Program-made: the position numbers and the translations under genes
Notes under the pieces: generated by a model
Databases searched by the model: none
What the model saw: the letters and a program-made list of their open reading frames with translations, nothing else
Told to the model about the DNA's origin: nothing
NCBI RefSeq assembly: GCF_009770985.1
Contig: NZ_WSRW01000003.1
Location: 295,275 to 359,274 of the forward strand
Source of the DNA: Mucilaginibacter lacusdianchii
Lineage (GTDB): Bacteria > Bacteroidota > Bacteroidia > Sphingobacteriales > Sphingobacteriaceae
Length of the DNA: 64,000 nucleotides
Reading direction: 5' to 3'
In this document: piece after piece, positions 26,593 to 34,486 of the stretch
How the letters are laid out: every line of letters begins with the position of its first letter
Numbering within the stretch: the stretch's first letter is position 1

Positions 26593-28009
26593 CGTGTTCT
26601 TTCTTGTCGGTTACTGTAGCTAATAGTTGTTGCTTGGCAAAGATAACGGCTATTTCATTACCCGGTTCAATGTTGTTGCCGTTGCTTACAAACTGTTCGT
26701 TATGTTTAATAATCGCAAAACCTTTTTTCAATACGTTTTCTGATGATAACAGACGGATGTAGGTCGAGAAGTTATTCAACGAATGTTGCTGGTTTTGTAT
26801 AAAGTGTTTGCTGTTTAACAACAGTTTTTCAGCCATACCATCAATATCCCTTTGCTTTTGGTAAAGCAGCAAGCTGGGCCGCCTTGATACCTTTGCCGAT
26901 AAAGCTTGCAGGTTTGATCGGTGCTGATAAAGCAGCTTTTGGCTTTGTGTAGCCACAAACTGATTCTGATTGTTTAGTTCTTGCTTTTGTGTGGTAATTA
27001 AATCTTTGACTGAGCTGATTAGGCGGTTGTTTATCTGCGCCAAAGCCTGCATATGGTTGGATACCATTTGCTGCGCACGAATGATGATGCTCTTTTCCAT
27101 CGATAGCATGTCATCAAAGAAATCGCGATTGTGAGCGATTATAAACTCGGCCGCTTTAGTTGGCGTTTTAACGGCGGTATGAGCCATTAAATCGGCTACG
27201 GTTTCGTTTTTTTGATGACCGATACCAGTGATGATTGGAATTGGAAAACGGGCTATGGCACGGCCAACGGAATACTGTTCAAACAACAGCAAATCGGTTT
27301 GAGCACCGCCGCCGCGGATTACAACCACCGTATCATAAGTCTTACCCGAATGGTAAATCTCAATCAACTTTTCTACAATATACTGTGCATTGTTTTCGCC
27401 TTGAACTACCGTAAAATAGGGTTCTATCTTAAAGGTGTAACCAAATTTGTTGTTTTGCAGCGTATGTAAAAAATCTTCATAACCAGCCGAAGTACTGGAT
27501 GAAATAACAGCAATATGCTGTAGTACATGGGGTAACTCTAATTCCTGGTTAAAGGTGATGTAATTATCATTCTCTATCCGCACATGGTCAGCATTCTCTT
27601 TAACAAGTCTTAATAAGGTAGCCTGTTTCTGCTTTTCAAGTGTGCCCAGTGTAAAACTGGTATCAATATCATGCACAACCAGCTGTAAGCCAAAAGCAGG
27701 GTGGTAATTTACGCTTACCAGTACCAGCACATTGATATCATTGGTAAAGCGTTGACCGGTTGCTTGTTCAAATGCGGTGATTTGTTCCGAACCTTCTGTC
27801 CAAGCCCTGGCAGCAAACTTGGCTATGATAGCGCTGCTGCCGGGGTCTTTTTCAATCAGGTCAAAATAATGGTGATTTTTGCCGGCTTTATAACTGTGGC
27901 TGGTTACATCTGCTATTACCCAAAAGGCCCTGCCCGAAAAAACCTGTTCCATTACCCCGGCCACTAGGCCCGATAGTTCGGATAAGCGGAAAAAAGGTGC
28001 GGTGCTCAA
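26570..28009 (-). CDS. xseA: Exodeoxyribonuclease VII large subunit
   Basis: This 479-residue protein has an N-terminal OB-fold for DNA binding (residues 1-110), the XseA catalytic domain (about 130-330, with VVVIRGGGAQTDLLLFEQY, PIITGIGHQKNETVADLMAH and AVKTPTKAAE) and long coiled-coil helices that hold XseB. RGGG and the GxGH-x6-D stretch are the conserved family blocks. It acts in mismatch repair and removal of single-stranded DNA. It is co-transcribed with xseB. Confidence 0.95.
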   Translation of the reverse strand: MSTAPFFRLSELSGLVAGVMEQVFSGRAFWVIADVTSHSYKAGKNHHYFDLIEKDPGSSAIIAKFAARAWTEGSEQITAFEQATGQRFTNDINVLVLVSVNYHPAFGLQLVVHDIDTSFTLGTLEKQKQATLLRLVKENADHVRIENDNYITFNQELELPHVLQHIAVISSSTSAGYEDFLHTLQNNKFGYTFKIEPYFTVVQGENNAQYIVEKLIEIYHSGKTYDTVVVIRGGGAQTDLLLFEQYSVGRAIARFPIPIITGIGHQKNETVADLMAHTAVKTPTKAAEFIIAHNRDFFDDMLSMEKSIIIRAQQMVSNHMQALAQINNRLISSVKDLITTQKQELNNQNQFVATQSQKLLYQHRSNLQALSAKVSRRPSLLLYQKQRDIDGMAEKLLLNSKHFIQNQQHSLNNFSTYIRLLSSENVLKKGFAIIKHNEQFVSNGNNIEPGNEIAVIFAKQQLLATVTDKKEHDERDNNL

Positions 28010-28062
28010 TGATAGTATAATTTGTTAGCTGCAATCAAGAACTTAAAGCGCAGGTGCAAGTG

Positions 28063-28515
28063 CTAAGCTCGCACCATTTCTACATGTGGTATGCCATCTT
28101 CATCGTAATGCTCGCCCTGAGCCACAAAGCCAAACTTTTCATAAAACGGTAATGCGTATACCTGTGCGCCAATACGAACCGGCCCCGAGCCAAATAAACG
28201 CTGAACTTCTTCAAGCGCACGCTCCAGTAATATACTTCCCATTCCGGTACCTCTAACTGTACTGCTGGTTATAATTCTGCCAATAGATGTTTCAGGGTAG
28301 GATATACCGGGCGGTACCAAACGGGCATACGCCACCAAACTGCTATCCTGCCAAAGCATCAGGTGATGGCATTTTTGATCTTTATTGTCGGCATCTTGAA
28401 ACACACAATTTTGCTCTACTACAAATATCTCGTTACGCAAACGTAATATGGCGTAAAGCTCGATAGGGGTAAGATCGTAAAAAGATTTGCAGCGATCGAT
28501 ATAACTGATTGACAT
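28063..28515 (-). CDS. ElaA-like GNAT acetyltransferase
   Basis: This 150-residue GNAT protein opens with the ElaA pattern (L-Y-A-I-L-R-L-R-N-E-I-F-V-V-E-Q) and has the acetyl-CoA loop as IGRIITSSTVRGTGMGS, with R-G-T-G-M-G. It should transfer an acetyl group to a small molecule or peptide amine; the substrate is unknown. It lies 53 nt downstream of a small gene's end region and 54 nt upstream of xseA in the same orientation, so the four minus-strand genes may share a transcript. Confidence 0.88.
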   Translation of the reverse strand: MSISYIDRCKSFYDLTPIELYAILRLRNEIFVVEQNCVFQDADNKDQKCHHLMLWQDSSLVAYARLVPPGISYPETSIGRIITSSTVRGTGMGSILLERALEEVQRLFGSGPVRIGAQVYALPFYEKFGFVAQGEHYDEDGIPHVEMVRA

Positions 28516-28531
28516 TAATGTGTTTTTCGAA

Positions 28532-28786
28532 TTAATTGTTGTGTAAAGCCTCTAACTGGCTGGCAATAGCCTGTAATAGTTGCGGATTTAGTTTTTTACT
28601 TTCTTTTTCGGCCAGTTCAGGACTGATTAAGGCTCGGTACCGGTACTCTTCATCCGGTTCAAAAAGCACAGCAATGCCATTAACATTCACCTCAAATTTA
28701 TGCTGGTAGCCAAATTGCAAAAGCCTGCTATCCAAAAGCAACTCTTGGGTGTCATAATTAACCGGAAGTTGAAAAACATCATCCAT
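28532..28786 (-). CDS. Small conserved-looking protein of unknown function
   Basis: This 84-residue acidic protein has beta strands in the first half (HKFEVNVNGIAVLFEPDEEYRYRAL) and a C-terminal helix. It has no signal peptide or membrane segment. I recognise no named family. It is the first gene of the minus-strand group and precedes the ElaA-like gene by 16 nt. The tight spacing and clean start support a real gene. Confidence 0.6.
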   Translation of the reverse strand: MDDVFQLPVNYDTQELLLDSRLLQFGYQHKFEVNVNGIAVLFEPDEEYRYRALISPELAEKESKKLNPQLLQAIASQLEALHNN

Positions 28787-29058
28787 GCTGCAAAAATAAG
28801 CTAATTTTTTTAGGATTAGTTAGCTAACTATATACAATAAGATAAGGAATTGTTAATGCAGGGTAATTTAGACAGCAACTTTTTAACAAGGAACGAAGCG
28901 CTTATGAGTAACATTCTAATTACGTAATCATAACAAAAAGATATAATAATTTACAATTGTTTTTATTTAGACTGATTCTTATTAAATTCGCTTCCGTTAT
29001 ACCGTAGTTTGTTAACTCATAGTGATAAGGTATACACCTGCTGTTAATTGCCACAAAA

Positions 29059-30582
29059 ATGAAAAAGATACTTATTACTATTTCCGCCTTTATTTCTCTT
29101 TCGGCGTATGCACAAAAGAATACATTACTAGATCAATCTTTTTGGCAAAATAAGCCTGACGTTACCCAAGTAAAAGCCGAGGTAGATAAAGGTAACAGTC
29201 CGTCGCAATTGAACGGCATGAGCTTTGACCCGGTGGTGATTGCTATTAATGCGCAGGCATCAACCGAAACCATTAAATTTTTGATAGATCAGCCAGGTAA
29301 CGATGTCAACAAATTAACTCATGATGGCCGTACTTATTTGCATTGGGCAGCCAACCGAGGTAATGACGAAGTAGTAACTTATGTAATATCAAAAGGTGCT
29401 AAAGTAAATTTGGAAGATAGTCATGGTAGTACACCTTTAACTTTCGCTGCCGGCAGCGGCCAGCAAAACACCAAAGTGTACGATGCGCTTGCAGCGCATG
29501 GTGTAGATTTGAAAAAAAGCACTAATCAGGATGGTGCAAACGCACTGTTGCTGGCTATAGCTAATGATAAAGATTTTGCGCTCACCAATTATTTTGTGTC
29601 TAAAGGGCTTGACTTAAAAAGCACTGATGCTGCAGGCAACAATGCCTTTAGCTATGCGGCTAAAAGCGGCAATATGGAGTTAATGAAAACAGTACTGCAA
29701 AAAGGAGTTCCGGTTAATCAAAATGCCATGCTGATGGCTGCGCAGGCAGGCGGTGGTCGTCGCGGACCTGGCAGCAGTGCCGGTGCAACCCTGGCCGTTT
29801 ACCAGTATTTAGAAAGTTTGGGTGTTAAGCCAACTACAACCAGCAAAACCGGCGAGAATGTATTGCATTACATTGCACGCAAACCCAATCAGGCTGAAAT
29901 TATACAGTATTTTCTGAGCAAAGGTGTAGATGTTAACAAGGCCGATGAAGAAGGTAATACGCCTTTGATGAATGCTGCATCATCTAACCGCGATACAGCG
30001 GTGTTGGGTGCGTTATTACCCCGCGTAAAAAATATTAACCAAGCTAATCAAAAAGGTGTAACTGCGCTGGCTTTGGCGGTGCGCAACAATTCGCCCGAGG
30101 TGGTACGTTTCCTGGTAAACAAAGGCGCCGATGTAAAGGTGACCGACAGGGCAGGCGATAACCTGGCTGCTTACTTAGTACAGTCTTACAGTAGTGGTGA
30201 AGGTAGATCTGGCGGTTTTAACGGCCCTAAGCCTGAGGATTTTGATGCTAAATTGAAAATTCTTCAGGATAAAGGTTTTGACTTAAAAGCACCGCAAAAA
30301 AATGGCAACACCCTGTATCATTTGGCTGTTACCAAAAATGATATTTCATTGCTTAAACGCATCCAACCGCTGGGTGTAGATGTAAATGCTAAAAACAATG
30401 AAGGCATTACCGCTTTGCATAAAGCCGCTATGATTGCTAAAGACGATGTGATGATGCAATACCTTTTATCAATCGGTGCTAAAAAAGAACTGACCACTAA
30501 TTTTAAAGAAACGGCATTTGACTTAGCCAGTGAAAACGAGTCATTAACCAAAAAGAACGTATCTGTTAATTTCCTGAAGTAA
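29059..30582 (+). CDS. Exported ankyrin-repeat protein
   Basis: This 507-residue protein has a signal peptide (MKKILITISAFISLSAYAQ) and then about a dozen ankyrin repeats, for example GRTYLHWAANRGNDEVVTYV, HGSTPLTFAAGSG, EGNTPLMNAASSN and NNEGITALHKAAMI. An insertion rich in Gly/Arg/Ser (AQAGGGRRGPGSSAG) interrupts the array near residue 230 and another lies around 380. Ankyrin repeats bind proteins, and here they should act in the periplasm. The DUF2271 gene starts 5 nt after its stop codon, so it is probably a scaffold or partner of the flavin-based redox module. No enzymatic motif is visible. Confidence 0.9.
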   Translation: MKKILITISAFISLSAYAQKNTLLDQSFWQNKPDVTQVKAEVDKGNSPSQLNGMSFDPVVIAINAQASTETIKFLIDQPGNDVNKLTHDGRTYLHWAANRGNDEVVTYVISKGAKVNLEDSHGSTPLTFAAGSGQQNTKVYDALAAHGVDLKKSTNQDGANALLLAIANDKDFALTNYFVSKGLDLKSTDAAGNNAFSYAAKSGNMELMKTVLQKGVPVNQNAMLMAAQAGGGRRGPGSSAGATLAVYQYLESLGVKPTTTSKTGENVLHYIARKPNQAEIIQYFLSKGVDVNKADEEGNTPLMNAASSNRDTAVLGALLPRVKNINQANQKGVTALALAVRNNSPEVVRFLVNKGADVKVTDRAGDNLAAYLVQSYSSGEGRSGGFNGPKPEDFDAKLKILQDKGFDLKAPQKNGNTLYHLAVTKNDISLLKRIQPLGVDVNAKNNEGITALHKAAMIAKDDVMMQYLLSIGAKKELTTNFKETAFDLASENESLTKKNVSVNFLK

Positions 30583-30587
30583 TACAC

Positions 30588-31082
30588 ATGTCTAAGTTAT
30601 TTAAAGCAACATTTTTATTCGTGGTGCTAATTTTTGCGCTGTCAACCGTATCTTTTGCTCAGTCGGGCGCTACCTCAAAGTATCGCTGCATGATTCAGAT
30701 GACCAATTACATGGGCGAGGGGGCATACATTGTAATATCCTTAATTGATGGTAAAGGCAATTACGATAAAACACTGTATGTGCTGGGCTCTGATAAAAAA
30801 TGGTACAAAACGCTAAAAGAATGGAATAAATTTTACGCTAAAAAACCAACCAACATCAGCGCCATTACCGGTGCATCGGTTACCGGTGGCGACCGTAGCG
30901 TAAATGTTATTGAAATTGAAAGTGCAAAAATTAACGCTGGTTATAAACTGCGTTTCGAAAGTGCGGTAGAAGACAAAAACTACTATGTGAAAGATCTGGA
31001 AATACCGCTGACTACCGAAACCCTATCGGGCAAAAACGAAGGCACCGGATTTATCCGTTATGTGCGCTTCAGCGCTAATTAA
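30588..31082 (+). CDS. DUF2271 periplasmic protein, likely FMN-carrying
   Basis: This 164-residue protein has a signal peptide to about residue 25 (ends S-F-A-Q). The DUF2271 domain contains ISAITGASVTGG with T94-G-A-S97, which resembles the S/T-G-A-T/S motif that ApbE modifies with FMN through a phosphoester bond on the hydroxyl residue. It lies between a secreted ankyrin protein and a PepSY/flavodoxin reductase, and an ApbE gene is nearby, so FMN attachment at T94 is a well-supported inference. It would be the extracytoplasmic electron carrier. The usual acidic residue three positions before the Thr is Ser91 here, so modification needs proof. Confidence 0.8.
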   Translation: MSKLFKATFLFVVLIFALSTVSFAQSGATSKYRCMIQMTNYMGEGAYIVISLIDGKGNYDKTLYVLGSDKKWYKTLKEWNKFYAKKPTNISAITGASVTGGDRSVNVIEIESAKINAGYKLRFESAVEDKNYYVKDLEIPLTTETLSGKNEGTGFIRYVRFSAN

Positions 31083-31100
31083 GGCATTTTAATATCGTAT

Positions 31101-33296
31101 ATGACTATTTCGATATGGAGATACAGCCACTTAGCTTTGGCTGTATCTTCTTTTTTGTTGCTTACGCTGGCATCTGTAACGGGTGTTATACTTGCTTTCC
31201 AGCCAGTATCCGAAAAGGCGCAACATTATCGTGTTGATGGTTTTAACCAAATCACACTTGCTCAGGCATTACCAGAATTGCGAAAGCTATATCCTGATAT
31301 CAGCGAGCTTACTGTAGATGCCAACCAGTTTGTCCAAATCAAAGCCAGCGACGCACAGGGTAAGAATCTAGTTGCCTATGTAAATCCTTTAACCGGTAAA
31401 GTGTTAGGTAAACCTCGCCCTAAAAATGAATTCTTTCAATGGGTGACTGATCTGCACCGTTCCTTGTTTTTGCATGAGACAGGCCGCTTTTTTGTTGGCT
31501 TAACCGCTTTTTTGTTATTGCTGATTGCGCTATCGGGCACTATGCTCATCATTCAGCGGCAACGAGGGGTGAAACGCTTTTTTACCCGTGTAGTACGTGA
31601 TAACTTTGCGCAGTATTATCATGTTGTTCTGGGGCGGCTGTCGCTTGTAATTATTATCGTTATCGCGCTTACCGGCACCTACCTGTCCATGTCTCGCTTT
31701 GGTTTGGTTAATACAAACGTCATATCTCCCAAAGTTGATTTTGATGCCATTCGTTCCAACCCTAAAGTAAATCCTGAGGATATAGCCATCTTCCGTAATA
31801 CTTTACTGTCGCAGGTGCAAAGTGTAGAATTCCCTTTTTCAGAGGATGTTGAAGAATATTATACCCTTAAACTTAACGATAGGGAGCTAACGGTAAATCA
31901 AATAACCGGAGATGTTCTTACCGAAATTAAGTACCCTACGGCTATAATCATTGCCAATTTAAGCCTTAACCTGCATACGGGACGGGCCAGTGGTATTTGG
32001 GCTGTTATTTTAGCTATAGCATCCGCCAATATCTTGTTTTTTATTTATTCAGGCTTTGTAATTACCTGGAAGCGTTTGGCCAATCGAACCAAAAACAAGT
32101 ATAACGTAGCTGATTGTCGCTTCATCATTTTGGTTGGTTCAGAAAACGGCAGTACCTTTCGCTTTGCACAAGCAGTACACAATCAGTTGCTTAAACAGGG
32201 TGAAAAGTCGTTTTTAACGGATTTAAACAGTTATACCGCTTTTCCAAAAGCAGAGCATTTGTTGATTATTACCGCTACTTATGGCATGGGAGAGGCTCCA
32301 ACAAATGCATCTAAGTTTGCTACCCTTTTGGCCAAATATCCGCAGCCTAATAAGATTCACTACTCGGTACTTGGGTTTGGTTCGCACGCTTACCCTGACT
32401 TCTGCAAATTTGCGTTTGACATAAACAACCTGTTGGCTAAACAGGAGTGGGCTCGGCCGCTGATTGATATCCAAACGGTTAATGATAAATCTCCAGACGA
32501 ATTTAGCTTATGGGCCGAGGCCTGGTCGCAGCAATCAGGTATACAGCTGGCTGTACTTCCGGAACTAAATAGCACTAAATCTGCCCGCTATGAAACGCTT
32601 GTTGTAAAGAACATCACGCCATTAACCCGTACCAATGGCACTTTTCTGATTCGTTTACAACCCAAGCGCAAGCTACGCGTTACCTCGGGCGATTTGTTGG
32701 CCATCTATCCGGCAAATGATCACCGGGAAAGGCTCTACTCTATTGGGTTTGTCGAAAACGAAATCCAATTAAGTGTGCGACTGCATGAAGGTGGACTAGG
32801 ATCAGGATTTTTACACCGTTTGCAACCCGGTGACGCCATAAAAGCGCGCATTATTAACAACGAACACTTTCATTTTCCGGCTAACGCCCCCGAAGTGGTA
32901 ATGATTTCGAACGGCACCGGCATTGCCCCATTTTTAGGCATGATTAGCCAGAACACTCAAAAAATATCTTGTCATTTATACTGCGGTTTCCGGGATGGCG
33001 CTTCTTTTGAAATATATCAAGACATCGTTGATAAAAATAGGGCCTTAGGCAAACTTACCCGACTGCATGTAGCTCGTTCGCGCGAAGGGGAAAAACAGTA
33101 TGTTAGTCATCTGATTGACAGGGACGCTAAATTTATTGCCTCGGTGTTGGCAAAAAGTGGTGTAATTATGATATGCGGCTCGCTCGCTATGCAAAAAGAT
33201 ATTATCGAACTGCTCAAAAGTATTTGTCAGCATCAAACCGGAAAGGGTGTTAGCTTCTATCAGTCGCACGGGCAAATTTTAATGGATTGTTATTAG
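31101..33296 (+). CDS. PepSY transmembrane protein fused to flavodoxin and FAD/NAD(P)H reductase domains
   Basis: This 731-residue inner-membrane protein has a PepSY-type membrane part (about 1-330) with helices near 10-32, 130-152, 175-197 and 298-320. A cytoplasmic flavodoxin domain (about 340-475) has the FMN phosphate loop SENGSTFRFA. A ferredoxin-NADP reductase-type domain (about 490-731) has the FAD motif R-L-Y-S near 544 and the nucleotide loop ISNGTGIAPFLG. It should take electrons from NAD(P)H in the cytoplasm and deliver them across the membrane, like sulfite-reductase-type flavoproteins joined to a membrane module. The obvious recipient is the DUF2271 protein encoded 18 nt upstream. 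A role in ferric reduction is possible but not shown. Confidence 0.9.
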   Translation: MTISIWRYSHLALAVSSFLLLTLASVTGVILAFQPVSEKAQHYRVDGFNQITLAQALPELRKLYPDISELTVDANQFVQIKASDAQGKNLVAYVNPLTGKVLGKPRPKNEFFQWVTDLHRSLFLHETGRFFVGLTAFLLLLIALSGTMLIIQRQRGVKRFFTRVVRDNFAQYYHVVLGRLSLVIIIVIALTGTYLSMSRFGLVNTNVISPKVDFDAIRSNPKVNPEDIAIFRNTLLSQVQSVEFPFSEDVEEYYTLKLNDRELTVNQITGDVLTEIKYPTAIIIANLSLNLHTGRASGIWAVILAIASANILFFIYSGFVITWKRLANRTKNKYNVADCRFIILVGSENGSTFRFAQAVHNQLLKQGEKSFLTDLNSYTAFPKAEHLLIITATYGMGEAPTNASKFATLLAKYPQPNKIHYSVLGFGSHAYPDFCKFAFDINNLLAKQEWARPLIDIQTVNDKSPDEFSLWAEAWSQQSGIQLAVLPELNSTKSARYETLVVKNITPLTRTNGTFLIRLQPKRKLRVTSGDLLAIYPANDHRERLYSIGFVENEIQLSVRLHEGGLGSGFLHRLQPGDAIKARIINNEHFHFPANAPEVVMISNGTGIAPFLGMISQNTQKISCHLYCGFRDGASFEIYQDIVDKNRALGKLTRLHVARSREGEKQYVSHLIDRDAKFIASVLAKSGVIMICGSLAMQKDIIELLKSICQHQTGKGVSFYQSHGQILMDCY

Positions 33297-33320
33297 GATT
33301 TCAGATTTATCATCGCCTGA

Positions 33321-34325
33321 TTATAGCGCATACTTTTTTACATCCAAGTTCTGCGAAAAGATTTTTTCATCGTCCCCAATCATGATGCAGCTATAATGCG
33401 GATACCTTTTAATGAGTTGCAGTCCTTTTACTTTTCCTAAAACCATCATAGAAGTGCTTAGTCCATTTGCCACTTCGGCACTGGGGCCAAATACGGTTAC
33501 GCTGCACAGCCCGGTAGCCGGGTAACCAGTGGCCGGGTTAATGATATGTGAATATCGCTTTCCATTAAAGATTACATATTTTTCATAACTGCCAGACGTA
33601 ACCACCGCACCTTGCTTCAGGGGCACTACGGCAAATATGGTATCCTTATGTAGAGGGTTAGTAATACCAATGGCCCAATCGTTGCCGTTGGGTTGCTTTC
33701 CCCAAGTGTTCATATCGCCCGAGCCGTTTACAATACCAGCTTTAATACCCCGTGCCAGCATCATGTCGCGGCAACGGTCGGCTGCATAGCCTTCACCCAA
33801 GGCACCAAAGCCAATCTTCATACCTTTCTTTTTTAAGAAGATAGTGGAGTTTTGGGCATTCAATACAATATTGCGGTATCCCACTTTTTCTACCGATTTC
33901 TTAACGGCCTCGGGGGTAGGCATCTTGGTCATAGAGCCATCAAACTTCCAGATGCGATCCATAGCGGCAAAACTTATATCAAAAGCGCCGTTAGTTATTA
34001 CGGATAAATGAATTGCCCGTTGAGTTAATGCAAATACCTCGGCGCTTACTTTTACTGGTTTAATGCCGGCATTACGGTTTACCTCCGATATCTGGGTGTC
34101 AGCTTTCCAGTCGGATATTAAATTTTCTATCCGTGTAATTTCTGCTATAACGGTGTCTATGTTTTGCTCTGCAGATAATGAATCATTAGCCACAATCGTA
34201 ATATCAAAACGGCCGCCCATCAGCTTGGTTGTTCTTTTTCGCAGCACCTGTGCCGATGTGCTAAAGCTAATAAGGATAATCAGCAGAAATAATATTTTTT
34301 GCAAAGAATGGCTATTTATTTTCAT
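33321..34325 (-). CDS. apbE: FAD:protein FMN transferase
   Basis: This 334-residue exported ApbE has a signal peptide to about residue 25 (S-T-S-A-Q). The family blocks are GRFDITIVAND, NAGIKPVKVSAEVF, GAFDISFAAMDRIWKF, GFGALGEGYAADR, NGSGDMNTWGKQ, VVTSGSYEKY and SHIINPATGYPA. It binds FAD and magnesium and transfers FMN to a Ser/Thr of periplasmic proteins. The gene converges with the PepSY reductase gene (24-nt gap). The likely client is the DUF2271 protein. Confidence 0.93.
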   Translation of the reverse strand: MKINSHSLQKILFLLIILISFSTSAQVLRKRTTKLMGGRFDITIVANDSLSAEQNIDTVIAEITRIENLISDWKADTQISEVNRNAGIKPVKVSAEVFALTQRAIHLSVITNGAFDISFAAMDRIWKFDGSMTKMPTPEAVKKSVEKVGYRNIVLNAQNSTIFLKKKGMKIGFGALGEGYAADRCRDMMLARGIKAGIVNGSGDMNTWGKQPNGNDWAIGITNPLHKDTIFAVVPLKQGAVVTSGSYEKYVIFNGKRYSHIINPATGYPATGLCSVTVFGPSAEVANGLSTSMMVLGKVKGLQLIKRYPHYSCIMIGDDEKIFSQNLDVKKYAL

Positions 34326-34446
34326 GCAGTAGCTAGGATGCTATAAATGTTTAATTTAAAGTAGATAATGCTTTTCTACAGGTGATAAATTGTGCAAAAT
34401 TACTACTGTAAGTTGATTTCATGATAAAGAGATTTTAGAAAAAATG

Positions 34447-34454
34447 TACCTTTG
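34447..34454 (+). promoter_or_regulatory. Possible -7 promoter element of the MASE3 kinase gene
   Basis: TACCTTTG matches the Bacteroidota TAnnTTTG element and lies 32 nt before the start codon. No TTTG is seen at the expected -33 distance, so the call is tentative. Confidence 0.4.
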
Positions 34455-34486
34455 TTTCATTTCATTCACTGCTCCTCAATTTATAT

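Noticed and set aside
28791..28798. CAAAAATA as a promoter element for the 84-residue gene
   Set aside because: It matches the -7 consensus on the minus strand but lies only a few bases before the start codon and has no -33 partner.
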